From Acidobacteriota bacterium (GTDB lineage: Bacteria > Acidobacteriota > Vicinamibacteria > Vicinamibacterales > CAVVIG01), in contig QHWB01000048.1 of NCBI GenBank assembly GCA_003222395.1, positions 1 to 64,000 on the forward strand: a stretch of DNA of 64,000 bases, in the 5' to 3' direction. Below are positions 44,083 through 53,127 of the stretch, piece after piece. Within the stretch, counting starts at the first letter, position 1, and every line of letters begins with the position of its first letter. The notes under the pieces are model-generated. The model searched no databases and was not told the origin of the DNA. It saw only the letters and a program-made list of their open reading frames with translations. Position numbers and translations under genes: made by a program.

Positions 44083-44472
44083 TTACGCGGCGACGTCGAC
44101 CTTGATCGACCGCGGCCTGGCTTCCTCACGCAGCGGGAGCCGCACGGTGAGAACGCCGTTCTTGTACTCGGCCGAGACCCGGTTGGAGTCGACGGTCTGC
44201 GGCAGCGAGAACGAGCGGCTGAAGGTCCCGTAGCGCCGCTCGATGTGGTGGTACTGATCGTCTTTGACTTCGCTTACGGCTTTCTTCTCGCCCTTGATCG
44301 TCAGCACGAAATTCTCGACCGTGACGTCGATATCGTCGCGGGTCATGTCAGGCAGCTCGGCCTTCAGCACCAGCTCGTGATCGCCGGTCTGGAAGATATC
44401 GACCGGCGGCATCCAAGTGCTCGGGGCGGTGAACCCGAAATCGCGGAACGGATCCCAACGAACGATGGTCAT
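44083..44472 (-). CDS. Hsp20/alpha-crystallin small heat-shock protein
   Basis: The 129-aa chaperone has the typical N-terminal IVRWDPFRDF, an alpha-crystallin domain at about 25-115 (VLKAELPDMTRDDIDVTVEN, SRSFSLPQTVD, AEYKNGVLTVRLP) with the A-x-x-x-N-G-V-L-x-V signature, and a short tail with SIKVDVA. It holds unfolding proteins for DnaK. It begins 12 bp after dnaK and is probably in the same heat-shock transcript. Confidence 0.96.
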   Translation of the reverse strand: MTIVRWDPFRDFGFTAPSTWMPPVDIFQTGDHELVLKAELPDMTRDDIDVTVENFVLTIKGEKKAVSEVKDDQYHHIERRYGTFSRSFSLPQTVDSNRVSAEYKNGVLTVRLPLREEARPRSIKVDVAA

Positions 44473-44484
44473 GATTCCTCCTCG

Positions 44485-46362
44485 TTACTTCGTCTCCGCG
44501 TATTCCGCGTCGACGACTTCTGCATCCTTGACGTTCGAACCTTGTGAACTCTGTGAACTCTGCGAACCTTTATAGAGCTGCTCCGCCATCGCGTGCGAGG
44601 CGCGCTGCAGCTCCTCTGACGCTCGCGTGATTGCCGCGAGGTCGTCGCCCTGTACGGCCCTTCGCACCACCGCAATCGCCGCCTCGATCTTCGACAGGTC
44701 ACCGAACGGCAGCTTGTCCCGGTTCTCGGCGATCGTCTTCTCGACCTGATACGCCAGCGCGTCGGCCTGGTTGCGCGCGTCGATCACGTCGCGCCGCGCC
44801 TTGTCTTCCGACTCGTGCGCTTGCGCGTCCTTCACCATCCGGTCGACCTCCTCCTTGTTGAGGCCGCTCGATGAGGTGATCGTGATCTGCTGCTCCTTGC
44901 CGGTCGCCAGATCCTTGGCCGCGACGTTGACGATGCCGTTCGCGTCGATGTCGAAGCCGACCTCGATCTGCGGCACGCCGCGCGGCGCGGGCGGCAGGCC
45001 GACGAGATGGAACTTGCCGAGCGTCCGGTTGTCGCGCGCCATCGGGCGCTCGCCCTGCAGCACGTGCACCTCGACGTTGGGCTGATTGTCGGTCGCCGTC
45101 GAGAAAATCTCGCTCTTCCGCGTCGGGATCGTCGTGTTGCGCGGGATGAGCGTCGTCATCACGCCGCCGAGCGTCTCGATGCCGAGCGACAGCGGCGTCA
45201 CGTCGAGCAGGAGCACGTCCTTGACTTCGCCTGCGAGCACGCCGCCCTGGACGGCAGCGCCCACCGCGACGACTTCATCCGGGTTGACGCCCTTGTGCGG
45301 CTCCTTGCCGAAGAAGTCGCGCACGAGCTGTTGCACCTTCGGCATGCGCGTCAAGCCGCCGACGAGCACGACCTCATCGATCTTCTTCGGATCGACGGCG
45401 GCATCGGCGAGCGCCTGCTTGACCGGAGCCATCGTCCGCTGCAGCAGGTCGTCGACGAGCTGTTCGAGCTTCGCCCGCGTCAGCTTCATCTGCAGGTGCT
45501 TTGGCCCGTTCTGATCGGCCGTGACGAAGGGGAGATTGATTTCGGTTTCCATCGCCGTCGACAGCTCGATCTTGGCTTTCTCAGCGGCCTCCTTCAGCCG
45601 CTGCAGCGCCATGCGATCCTTCGACAGGTCGATGCCCTCGGTCTTCTTGAATTCGGCCGCGAGCCACTCGATGACGCGATCGTCCAGATCGTCGCCGCCG
45701 AGATGCGTGTCGCCGTTGGTCGCCTTCACCTCGACGACGCCTTCGCCCACCTCGAGGACCGAGATGTCGAACGTGCCGCCGCCGAAGTCGTAGACGGCGA
45801 TCGTTTCGTCCTTTTTCTTATCGAGCCCGTACGCCAGCGCCGCCGCCGTCGGCTCGTTGATGATGCGCAGCACGTTGAGGCCGGCGATTTTGCCGGCGTC
45901 CTTCGTCGCCTGACGCTGCGCGTCGTTGAAGTACGCCGGCACGGTGATCACCGCGTCGCTGACCGGTTCGCCGAGATAATCGTCGGCGGCCTTCTTCAGC
46001 TTCTGCAGGATCATCGCGGAGATCTCGGGCGGCGAGTATTTCTTGCCGCGCGCTTCCACCCAGGCGTCGCCGTTCTGCGCGCGCACCACTTTGTACGGCA
46101 CGCGCGAGGCCTCGTTCGTGATCTCATCGAACTTGCGACCCATGAAACGTTTGATGGAGAAGATGGTGTTTTCGGGATTGGTAACGGCCTGTCGCTTCGC
46201 CACCTGCCCGACCAGCCGCTCGCCGTCCTTCGCGATTGCGACGACCGAAGGCGTGAGCCTCGCGCCCTCCTGATTGACGATGACGGCCGGCTGTCCGCCC
46301 TCCATCACGGCCACGACGGAGTTCGTCGTGCCGAGGTCGATTCCTATGACTTTGCCTTTCAT
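44485..46362 (-). CDS. dnaK: Chaperone protein DnaK (Hsp70)
   Basis: The 625-aa chaperone has [10 protein letters not shown] at the N-terminus, [35 protein letters not shown] and the substrate-binding domain [18 protein letters not shown], ending in [15 protein letters not shown]. The ATG at 46362 is set by the family N-terminus. Between the lid and the C-terminal acidic tail is [10 protein letters not shown], encoded by a 9-bp tandem repeat (about 44537-44570). grpE and dnaJ are not adjacent. A dyad and promoter-like elements lie just upstream. Confidence 0.98.
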   Translation of the reverse strand: MKGKVIGIDLGTTNSVVAVMEGGQPAVIVNQEGARLTPSVVAIAKDGERLVGQVAKRQAVTNPENTIFSIKRFMGRKFDEITNEASRVPYKVVRAQNGDAWVEARGKKYSPPEISAMILQKLKKAADDYLGEPVSDAVITVPAYFNDAQRQATKDAGKIAGLNVLRIINEPTAAALAYGLDKKKDETIAVYDFGGGTFDISVLEVGEGVVEVKATNGDTHLGGDDLDDRVIEWLAAEFKKTEGIDLSKDRMALQRLKEAAEKAKIELSTAMETEINLPFVTADQNGPKHLQMKLTRAKLEQLVDDLLQRTMAPVKQALADAAVDPKKIDEVVLVGGLTRMPKVQQLVRDFFGKEPHKGVNPDEVVAVGAAVQGGVLAGEVKDVLLLDVTPLSLGIETLGGVMTTLIPRNTTIPTRKSEIFSTATDNQPNVEVHVLQGERPMARDNRTLGKFHLVGLPPAPRGVPQIEVGFDIDANGIVNVAAKDLATGKEQQITITSSSGLNKEEVDRMVKDAQAHESEDKARRDVIDARNQADALAYQVEKTIAENRDKLPFGDLSKIEAAIAVVRRAVQGDDLAAITRASEELQRASHAMAEQLYKGSQSSQSSQGSNVKDAEVVDAEYAETK

Positions 46363-46371
46363 AATCCTCGT

Positions 46372-46426
46372 AGTATAGCCAGATATGAGTGTTTGTCAAG
46401 CATCTTATATGAGTTCTAAGAACTCA
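46372..46426 (-). promoter_or_regulatory. dnaK promoter region with a 17-bp operator-like palindrome
   Basis: On the minus strand TTGACA (46394-46399) and TATACT (46372-46377) stand 16 bp apart, but this start would leave almost no leader before the ATG at 46362. A second possible pair, TTGTGA and TAAGAT, lies upstream. The perfect palindrome TGAGTTCTAAGAACTCA (46410-46426) overlaps that region, and ATATGAGT occurs twice (46383-46390, 46407-46414). The pattern is neither CIRCE nor the HspR HAIR site, so a different repressor is implied. The divergent hsp20 gene starts at 46514. Confidence 0.5.
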
Positions 46427-46513
46427 CAAATATCGATCAGCTATCTTTCTACTCATCTGCGACTTACGGCGGCCGCTGGCGGCGCCGAGGTCACTATGCG
46501 ATGATTCCTGGCT

Positions 46514-46972
46514 ATGCGCACTCGCATTCAAACGGTCGCCGTTCCTTCGGAAATCGGTGATTTTGCCGATGAGGTCCGCCGCGTTTTTCTCGAGCTCGGA
46601 CGGGTCTTCGGCGCCGAATCGCTGACCGGCGAATGCGCGCCGGCCATCGACGTCTACGAAACCGACGATGCGATCGAGGTCGTGGTCGATTTGCCGGGCG
46701 TCGACGTGAAAGCGGTGCGGCTGCTGACGAAAGGCGACAGCGTGCTGGTCGCCGGCGAAAAAGCGCCACGGCGCGTGCGCGGCGAATCGAGCTTTCACCT
46801 CGTCGAGCGCGGCTACGGCCGCTTCGCGCGCGTCGTCCGGCTCGGACGTGCGTGCGACACCTCGAAGGCGCGCGCGCGTTACAAGGCCGGCGAGCTGCAG
46901 ATCACCTTTCCCAAGATTGCCGATCGCCGCGGCCACACCATTCCCATCGTCATGGACAACGCGCATTCCTAG
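46514..46972 (+). CDS. Hsp20/alpha-crystallin family protein, divergent
   Basis: The 152-aa protein has an alpha-crystallin-type domain at about 45-135 (PAIDVYETDDAIEVVVDLPGVDVKAVRLL, SSFHLVERGYGRFARVVRLG, ARARYKAGELQITFPKI). It is more diverged than the other Hsp20 and has an N-terminal helix EVRRVFLELGRVFG. It is divergent from dnaK across 151 bp and may share its regulation. The YmdB-like gene follows after 14 bp. Confidence 0.9.
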   Translation: MRTRIQTVAVPSEIGDFADEVRRVFLELGRVFGAESLTGECAPAIDVYETDDAIEVVVDLPGVDVKAVRLLTKGDSVLVAGEKAPRRVRGESSFHLVERGYGRFARVVRLGRACDTSKARARYKAGELQITFPKIADRRGHTIPIVMDNAHS

Positions 46973-46986
46973 CCGATCGGCCATTC

Positions 46987-47925
46987 ATGCGGCTGCTCTT
47001 CATCGGCGATATCGTCGGCAAACCGGGACGTGATCTGCTGCGTCAGGGCTTGCCCGGCCTCGTCGAGTGCCATCAGATCGACTTCGTCATTGCCAACGCC
47101 GAGAACTCGGCCGGCGGTTTCGGTATCACGCGCGAGATTGGCGAGCAAATCCTCGACCTCGGCGTCGACGTGATGACCTCGGGCAATCACATCTGGGACA
47201 AGAAGGAGGCGCTCGACTACATCGGAACCGAGCCGCGTCTCCTGCGGCCGGCCAACTACCCTGCCGGCGTGCCGGGCAATGGCGGTTACCTCGCACGTTC
47301 GCGCGACGGCCGATCGGTCGGCGTAATCAGCCTCATGGGCCGGGTGTTCATGCTCAACATCGACGATCCGTTCAGCGTCGTGCTCCGCGAGATCGATCGT
47401 CTGCGCGAGCGAGCGCGAATCATCTTCGTCGACTTCCATGCCGAAGCAACGTCGGAGAAGCTCGCGATGGGCTGGTATCTGGATGGAAAGGTGTCGGCGG
47501 TCGTCGGCACTCACACGCACGTACAGACCGCGGACGAGCGCATTCTGCCGAAGGGCACAGCGTACCTGACCGACGCCGGCATGACGGGACCGCACGATTC
47601 GATCATCGGCGTCGAGGTCGAGGCTGCGCTCGGCCGCTTTCTCACCGCGCTGCCGGCGAGGTTCGAAACTGCGACAGCGAATCCGCGACTGAACGCGGTT
47701 ATCGTCGAAGCCGACGACAGAACGGGACTCGCAACTGACATCGAGCGCATCCAGTACAGCGCCGACGAGCTTCATGACCTGGGACGCTCTGTTTTAGATA
47801 CGCCCGAGCGCAGCGCCCGCGGCGCGCGGGAACGCGAACGCATCAGTGCGGCGGCGGGGTCCCCAGCGCGCGTTCTCGGCGGGCTGGGGTGCCCGAGCGG
47901 GGTGGGGCACCGCGCCAATAAATAA
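46987..47925 (+). CDS. YmdB-like calcineurin-type phosphodiesterase (TIGR00282 family)
   Basis: The 312-aa product has metallophosphoesterase motifs: RLLFIGDIVGKPGRD, ANAENSAGGFGI, TSGNHIWDKKE, IIFVDFHAEATSEK and VVGTHTHVQTAD. Relatives hydrolyse 2',3'- or 3',5'-cyclic nucleotides. The family is normally about 260-270 residues; the last 45 residues or so (after DLGRSVL) are encoded by a GC-rich intergenic repeat, so the C-terminal tail is probably an accident. The stop overlaps the xseA start by one base. The ATG at 46987 is chosen because it begins the first beta strand. Confidence 0.93.
   Translation: MRLLFIGDIVGKPGRDLLRQGLPGLVECHQIDFVIANAENSAGGFGITREIGEQILDLGVDVMTSGNHIWDKKEALDYIGTEPRLLRPANYPAGVPGNGGYLARSRDGRSVGVISLMGRVFMLNIDDPFSVVLREIDRLRERARIIFVDFHAEATSEKLAMGWYLDGKVSAVVGTHTHVQTADERILPKGTAYLTDAGMTGPHDSIIGVEVEAALGRFLTALPARFETATANPRLNAVIVEADDRTGLATDIERIQYSADELHDLGRSVLDTPERSARGARERERISAAAGSPARVLGGLGCPSGVGHRANK
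47783..47922. repeat. GC-rich intergenic repeat, copy 2, inside the end of the YmdB-like gene
   Basis: It begins GACGCTCTGTTTTAGATACG and ends with the GGGGTGGGGCACCG box (47899-47912) just before xseA. Its first half aligns with 56117-56187 and 56188-56262, and its box with 27117-27130. Here it is read through and encodes the tail of the upstream protein. Confidence 0.65.
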
Positions 47926-49325
47926 TGTCGGATTTGTTCGATCAACTGTTTGAAGAAGACGATGAGCCGCAGCCCGAACCGGCAGCACCGGCGCCCGTCC
48001 GTCGCGTCCTCACCGTCACTGACCTGACGATCAAGATCCGCGATCTGCTCGAAACCGAGCTGTTCGAGGTGTGGGTCGAAGGTGAACTGTCCAACTGCCG
48101 CGTGTGGAACACCGGTCATCTGTACTTCACGCTGAAGGACGATCGCTCGCAGCTGCGCGGCTTCATGTTCAAGGCCGCGCTGCGGTACCTCAAATTCAAA
48201 CCGACCGACGGCACGCGCGTCGTCGCGCGCGGCAAGATTTCGGTCTATGAACCGAAGGGCGAATATCAACTTGTCTGCGAGCATCTCGAACCGCAGGGAC
48301 TCGGTGCGCTGCAGCTCGCATTCGAACAGCTGAAAAAGCGTCTGCAGCAGGAAGGCCTGTTCGACCCGGCGCGGAAACGCGCCCTGCCGGCGCTGCCGCG
48401 CAAGATTGGCATCGTGACGTCGCTCGACGGCGCCGCGATTCGCGACATCATCAAAGTACTGAGGCGGCGGTATACGAACGCTCATCTGATCATCTGCCCG
48501 GCGCGTGTGCAGGGTGAGGATGCGGCATCTGATATCGCGCGGGCGCTGCGGCAGATTGCGCGCGTCCCCGGCGTCGACGTCGTCATCGTCGGGCGCGGCG
48601 GCGGTTCGATGGAAGACCTGTGGGCGTTCAATGAAGAGATGGTTGCGCGCGCGATCGGCCGCGTGCCGGTGCCGGTCATCTCGGCGGTCGGCCACGAGAC
48701 CGACGTGACGATTGCCGATTTCGTGGCCGACGTACGCGCGCCGACGCCGTCGGCGGCAGCGGAGCTGGTCGTCTCGCGCAAGGACGAGTTCTGCGGCCGA
48801 ATCGATCGACTCCGTGATCGTCTGCACGCGTCCGCGCGCAGCCGCATTCAGGGCCTGAGCCGCCGCGTGCACGTCATTGGCGCGCGTCCCGCGCTCGCCG
48901 GATTTCCGGGACGCATCGCGATGCGCGGCCGCCACGTCGCGGAGCTGTCGCACGCGCTCGCGCGGGTCTTCCGCGCCGGCCTGGGCGTCAACGCACGACG
49001 GCTCCAGCAGCTCGAGCGGCAGCTGGCTGGCCTGGACGTCAGCCGGCAGCTGGCGACGATGCGCACGCGGCTCGTTGCCGCAGACGGCCGTTTGACGAGC
49101 GCGGCGACGCGCCGGCAGGATCGCGCAGCCGGACAGCTGCGGGCCGTCGCCGGCCGCCTCGATGTGCTCAGCCCGCTCGCCGTCCTCGGCCGCGGATACG
49201 CTGTCGCGTGGAATGCCGACAAGACGCGCGTGCTCCGAGACGCCACCGGCGTGGCGCCGGACGACCACATACGCGTCACCTTGAGTCGCGGCGAAATTGA
49301 GGCTAAGGTGACCAAGACCTCATGA
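47925..49325 (+). CDS. xseA: Exodeoxyribonuclease VII large subunit
   Basis: The 466-aa nuclease subunit has an N-terminal OB-fold (LTVTDLTIKIRDLLETELFEVWVEGELSN, GHLYFTLKDD) and a catalytic core with GIVTSLDGAAIRDI, VVIVGRGGGSMEDLWAFNEE, PVISAVGHETDVTIADFVAD and DVRAPTPSAAAEL. A helical region and YAVAWN-containing C-terminal domain follow. It degrades single-stranded DNA with XseB. The start overlaps the upstream stop by one base and the end overlaps xseB by 4 bp. Confidence 0.97.
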   Translation: MSDLFDQLFEEDDEPQPEPAAPAPVRRVLTVTDLTIKIRDLLETELFEVWVEGELSNCRVWNTGHLYFTLKDDRSQLRGFMFKAALRYLKFKPTDGTRVVARGKISVYEPKGEYQLVCEHLEPQGLGALQLAFEQLKKRLQQEGLFDPARKRALPALPRKIGIVTSLDGAAIRDIIKVLRRRYTNAHLIICPARVQGEDAASDIARALRQIARVPGVDVVIVGRGGGSMEDLWAFNEEMVARAIGRVPVPVISAVGHETDVTIADFVADVRAPTPSAAAELVVSRKDEFCGRIDRLRDRLHASARSRIQGLSRRVHVIGARPALAGFPGRIAMRGRHVAELSHALARVFRAGLGVNARRLQQLERQLAGLDVSRQLATMRTRLVAADGRLTSAATRRQDRAAGQLRAVAGRLDVLSPLAVLGRGYAVAWNADKTRVLRDATGVAPDDHIRVTLSRGEIEAKVTKTS

Positions 49326-49570
49326 GCGACACATCGACAAAGGACTTCGAGGCGGCGATCGCCGAGCTCGAATCGATCGTCAAGAAGCTCGAGGAGGGGG
49401 ACATCGCGCTCGAACAATCGCTCGCCTTGTACGAGCGCGGCGTACAGCTCTCGCGCTTCTGTCACGCGCGGCTCGAGGAAGCCGAGCGCCGCATCGAGAT
49501 TCTCAACGAACGCGGAGAGCTGAAGCCGGCGCCCTCTTCGTTCGCCGCCGACGACTCGCGCCGCGGGTAG
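49322..49570 (+). CDS. xseB: Exodeoxyribonuclease VII small subunit
   Basis: The 82-aa helical protein has the family pattern FEAAIAELESIVKKLEEGDIALEQSLALYERG and LSRFCHARLEEAERRIEIL. It wraps the large subunit coiled coil. ATGA overlap with xseA; ispA follows after 6 bp, as in many bacteria. Confidence 0.96.
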   Translation: MSDTSTKDFEAAIAELESIVKKLEEGDIALEQSLALYERGVQLSRFCHARLEEAERRIEILNERGELKPAPSSFAADDSRRG

Positions 49571-49576
49571 GCGGTC

Positions 49577-50542
49577 GTGGTCGACACGCTCGCCGGCTTT
49601 CTGAAGATCGCGCGGGCCGAGGTCGACGATGCGCTGAACCGATACCTGCCGGCGCCGCCGACGTGTCCCGAAATCGTGAGCGAGGCGATGCGCTACAGCG
49701 TCTTTGCCGGCGGCAAGCGGCTGCGGCCGATCCTCGCGCTCGCCGCCGCCGATGCGGTCGATCGCAGCCCTGCGGGGCTGCGACACGCGGATGCGATGCA
49801 GCGCTTCACGCCTGCGATGGAGCTGGCTTTGCCCGCCGCCTGCGCCATCGAGATGATTCACACCTACTCCCTCATCCACGACGATCTGCCGGCGATGGAC
49901 AACGACACGCTGCGCCGCGGACAGCCGACGCTGCACGTGAAATTCGGCGACGGCATAGCGATCCTGGCGGGCGACGGCCTTCACGCCGAAGCCTTCACGC
50001 TGCTGGCGCGGGAGCCGATCGGGCCCGACGCCGACATCGCCGACCGCAAGCTGCGTGTCATCCGCCTCGTCGCGGAAGCGGCCGGCGCGGCCGGCATGGT
50101 GGGCGGGCAGACGATCGACCTGCAGGCAGCCGGTCAGGCGGGCCCGCGCACGATCGTTCTCGATCGCGACGGCCTCCGCGCGATGCACGCGCGCAAGACG
50201 GGCGCGCTTATCCGCGCGGCCGCGGTGAGCGGCGCGATCATGGCCGGCGCGCCGGATGGTCTGGTTGGCGCCGTCGATCGTTACGCGACCGATCTCGGCC
50301 TCGCGTTTCAGATCGTCGACGACATCCTCGACGTGGAGGGGAGCGCGGAGCAGCTCGGCAAGACCACGGGCAAGGACGCCGCCGGCTCGAAGCCGACATA
50401 TCCGGCGCTGTTCGGCCTCGAGGAGTCGCACCGCCTCGCGTCGGAATGCGCGGTGCGCGCGCACCGGACGCTGCAGGATGCGCAGCTCACCTCAGGACAT
50501 CTCGGGGCGATCGCCGACTGGGTCGTCTCCAGGCGGAATTGA
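49577..50542 (+). CDS. ispA: Polyprenyl (farnesyl/geranylgeranyl) diphosphate synthase
   Basis: The 321-aa prenyltransferase has both aspartate-rich motifs: the first in HDDLPAMDND and the second in VDDILDVEG, plus GGKRLRPILAL and GMVGGQTIDLQA. It condenses IPP with allylic diphosphates for quinone, undecaprenyl or carotenoid pathways. The GTG start at 49577 lies 6 bp after xseB. The xseB-ispA order is conserved widely; dxs, often next, is replaced here by tlyA. Confidence 0.94.
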   Translation: MVDTLAGFLKIARAEVDDALNRYLPAPPTCPEIVSEAMRYSVFAGGKRLRPILALAAADAVDRSPAGLRHADAMQRFTPAMELALPAACAIEMIHTYSLIHDDLPAMDNDTLRRGQPTLHVKFGDGIAILAGDGLHAEAFTLLAREPIGPDADIADRKLRVIRLVAEAAGAAGMVGGQTIDLQAAGQAGPRTIVLDRDGLRAMHARKTGALIRAAAVSGAIMAGAPDGLVGAVDRYATDLGLAFQIVDDILDVEGSAEQLGKTTGKDAAGSKPTYPALFGLEESHRLASECAVRAHRTLQDAQLTSGHLGAIADWVVSRRN

Positions 50543-51267
50543 AAAAAGTCAGGCTCGACGTGGCGCTCGTCGACCGCGGCCTCGCGCCATCGCGCGAACG
50601 TGCGCGCGCGCTGATCCTCGCCGGTCAGGTGACAGTCGACGGTCATGTCGTCTCGAAAGCGGGAACGCCCACCGACACCGCCGCACACGTCGATCTCGTC
50701 GCGCCGGACCATCCGTACGTCGGTCGCGGCGGCGTCAAGCTGGCGCACGCGCTCGACGCGTTCAGGATCGATCCTCGCGGCCGCCGCGCGCTCGACGTCG
50801 GCGCATCGACCGGCGGCTTCACCGACGTGCTGCTGCAGCGCGGCGCCGAATCCGTCATCGCGCTCGACGTCGGCCACGGACAGCTCGACTGGCGTCTGCG
50901 GAACGATCCCCGAGTGATCGTCCGCGAGCACGTCAACGCGCGGTCGCTCACGCGCGACGACGTGCCGCATGATGTGTCGCTGGTGACGATCGACGTGTCG
51001 TTCATCTCGCTGCGGCTGATTCTGCCGCCGCTCCAACCGTTTCTCGACGCCGGCGCCGACATCGTGGCGCTCGTGAAGCCGCAGTTCGAAGCGGGTCGCG
51101 AACAGGTCGGCAAGCACGGCCTTGTGACCGACCCCGCCGTGCACGAGGCAGTCATCGACCGCGTATCGGAAGCGGCGCGGGCCATCGGCCTGCATCGCGC
51201 CGGCATGACGCCGTCGGCGATTACCGGCGCGACCGGGAATCAGGAATTCTTCCTGCACCTCAGATGA
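50539..51267 (+). CDS. tlyA: TlyA family 2'-O-methyltransferase/haemolysin-like protein
   Basis: The 242-aa product has an N-terminal S4 RNA-binding domain (RLDVALVDRGLAPSRERARALILAGQVTVDG) and an FtsJ-like methyltransferase domain (LDVGASTGGFTDVLLQRGA, ALDVGHGQLDW, VTIDVSFISLRLILP, VALVKPQFEAG). Relatives methylate rRNA. TTG start at 50539 overlaps the ispA stop as TTGA and begins with the family pattern KKVRLDVAL. It overlaps panE by 4 bp. Confidence 0.94.
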   Translation: MKKVRLDVALVDRGLAPSRERARALILAGQVTVDGHVVSKAGTPTDTAAHVDLVAPDHPYVGRGGVKLAHALDAFRIDPRGRRALDVGASTGGFTDVLLQRGAESVIALDVGHGQLDWRLRNDPRVIVREHVNARSLTRDDVPHDVSLVTIDVSFISLRLILPPLQPFLDAGADIVALVKPQFEAGREQVGKHGLVTDPAVHEAVIDRVSEAARAIGLHRAGMTPSAITGATGNQEFFLHLR

Positions 51268-52172
51268 ACGTCATCGTGCTCGGCGCCGGCGCGATCGGCA
51301 GCGTTTACGCGGCGAAGCTCGCCGCGAATCACGACGTGACCGTCGTCGCGCGCGGCGCACACGTCCAGGCCATCAATCGCGAAGGCCTGCGCATGATCGG
51401 ACGCGAGGTGCTGACGGCGCAGGTCCGCGCCACGACCGCCGTCGACGCGGTGCCGCCGAACACGCTGGTGCTGCTCACGACGAAGGTCAACGACAACCGC
51501 GCCGCCGCCGCTTCGATCGCACACCTCGTTCGCGACGACACCATCATCCTGTGCGTCCAGAACGGCCTGCACGGCGAGCGCATCGTCAAGGCCGCGATCG
51601 GGGACCGATCGGTCGTGCTGCGGGCCATTACGCAGTTCGGCGCGATCTTCCGCGAACCCGGCGTCGTCGATCTGAAGGTGTCGGGCTACACCCTCATCGA
51701 GGCGGGCGATCGCAGCCGCGCGATCGCATTGCTCCTGACGGCGTCGGGTCTTGACGGCCGCGTATCGGACGACATCAACGTCGACGTGTGGAGGAAGCTG
51801 ATCTTCAACTGCGTGATCAATCCGATCACGTCGATTATCGGTACTGAAGTCGGCGGCATCGCCGACGTCGGCCTCGACGCGCTCAACCAGATCGTCATCG
51901 ACGAGTGCCTGCACGTCGCGCGCGCCGACGGTGTGGCGTTCGACATCGATTTCCTGCACGCGCTGAAGGAGGTGTTCGGCCCGTCGCGAAACATCGCGTC
52001 GATGCGCCAGGATTTGCTCAAAGGCAAACCGACCGAGATCGATCACATGAACGGAGCGGTCGTCGAGTTGGGCCGCCGGTACGGCATCGCCTGTCCGGTG
52101 AACGCGGCGCTCGTGACCATTATCAAAGCGATGGAAAGCCGGCCGGTCGGCGTCGCCGCCGACCCGACGTAA
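51264..52172 (+). CDS. panE: 2-dehydropantoate 2-reductase (ketopantoate reductase)
   Basis: The 302-aa enzyme has a Rossmann NADPH motif GAGAIGSVYAAKLA at the N-terminus, TTKVND with the catalytic Lys, QNGLHGERIV, and the substrate-binding WRKLIFNCVINPITSI plus a C-terminal helical domain. It makes pantoate for coenzyme A. ATGA overlap with tlyA; 11 bp to nadK. Confidence 0.93.
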   Translation: MNVIVLGAGAIGSVYAAKLAANHDVTVVARGAHVQAINREGLRMIGREVLTAQVRATTAVDAVPPNTLVLLTTKVNDNRAAAASIAHLVRDDTIILCVQNGLHGERIVKAAIGDRSVVLRAITQFGAIFREPGVVDLKVSGYTLIEAGDRSRAIALLLTASGLDGRVSDDINVDVWRKLIFNCVINPITSIIGTEVGGIADVGLDALNQIVIDECLHVARADGVAFDIDFLHALKEVFGPSRNIASMRQDLLKGKPTEIDHMNGAVVELGRRYGIACPVNAALVTIIKAMESRPVGVAADPT

Positions 52173-52183
52173 GATAGCCCGAG

Positions 52184-53068
52184 GTGACCATTCCGAGACG
52201 CGTCGGCATCTTCGCCAAGTCGCATTTGCGCGAAGCGACGCCGCACCTGGTCGAGATCGCGTCCTGGCTGACGGCGCGCGGCATCGAGCCCGTCTTCGAA
52301 ACGGCGACGTCGGCGCTGCTGCCGCGCCCGGCGCCGCCGCATGCCGCCGCCGACAAAGCGGCGATTGCCCAGAGCGTCGATCTCGTGGTGGTGCTCGGCG
52401 GCGACGGCACGCTGCTGTCGATGGCCGACTGCATCGGCGCGACTGGATCGAACGTGCCCATCCTCGGCGTCAATTTCGGCAGTCTCGGGTTCCTCACCGA
52501 GGTGACGCTGCCGGAACTGTATCCTGCTCTCGAGGCCGCCCTGAGCGATCGCGGCCGCATCGAAGAGCGCATGATGCTGCGGTCGACGACGACCAGGATC
52601 GATGGATCTGTGCCGGAGTACATCGCGCTGAACGACGTCGTCATCACGAAGGCCGCGCGGTCGCGGATGATCGACCTGTCGGTGTCGATCGGCAGCGAAT
52701 TCGTGACGCGCGTCAAGGCGGACGGCCTGATCGTCGCGACGCCGACCGGATCGACGGCGTACAACCTCGCTGCCGGCGGACCGATCGTGCAACCGACGCT
52801 CGACGCGTTGCTCCTGACGCCAATCGCGCCGCACACGTTGACGAACCGGCCGATTGTGGTTCCCGCTTCCTCGCCGGTCCGCGTGCAGCCGCACATCGAG
52901 GAGCGGGATGAGCTCTACGTGACCTTCGACGGCCAGGCTGGTCTCCAGCTGCAGGCGGGCGACGAAATCCGGATTTGCCGCGCCGAGCGGACGCTGCGCC
53001 TCATTCGCCCGTCGACGCGCAGCTATTTCGAAGTCCTGCGGCAGAAGCTGAAATGGGGGGAACGGTAG
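52184..53068 (+). CDS. nadK: NAD kinase
   Basis: The 294-aa kinase has GGDGTLLSMAD (about 69-79), NFGSLGFLTEV, the NAD-binding ALNDVVITKA and GSTAYNLAAGGPIV. It phosphorylates NAD to NADP, which would serve the PanE reaction and lipid synthesis. It starts with GTG at 52184; the upstream sequence CCCGAGG may act as the ribosome site. It is the last gene of the operon that starts near 46987. Confidence 0.96.
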   Translation: MTIPRRVGIFAKSHLREATPHLVEIASWLTARGIEPVFETATSALLPRPAPPHAAADKAAIAQSVDLVVVLGGDGTLLSMADCIGATGSNVPILGVNFGSLGFLTEVTLPELYPALEAALSDRGRIEERMMLRSTTTRIDGSVPEYIALNDVVITKAARSRMIDLSVSIGSEFVTRVKADGLIVATPTGSTAYNLAAGGPIVQPTLDALLLTPIAPHTLTNRPIVVPASSPVRVQPHIEERDELYVTFDGQAGLQLQAGDEIRICRAERTLRLIRPSTRSYFEVLRQKLKWGER

Positions 53069-53127
53069 GCTCGCCGAACAGCGGTTCGGTGGTCACGATG
53101 GCGAATGCGCGCGTCATGCCGGTCTCG

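Noticed and set aside
43864-44547. 227-codon plus-strand frame across hsp20
   Set aside because: It is antisense to a clear Hsp20 gene and has no family features.
46383-46426. CIRCE or HspR HAIR element at dnaK
   Set aside because: The palindrome does not match TTAGCACTC-N9-GAGTGCTAA nor CTTGAGT-N7-ACTCAAG; only fragments such as TGAGT are shared.
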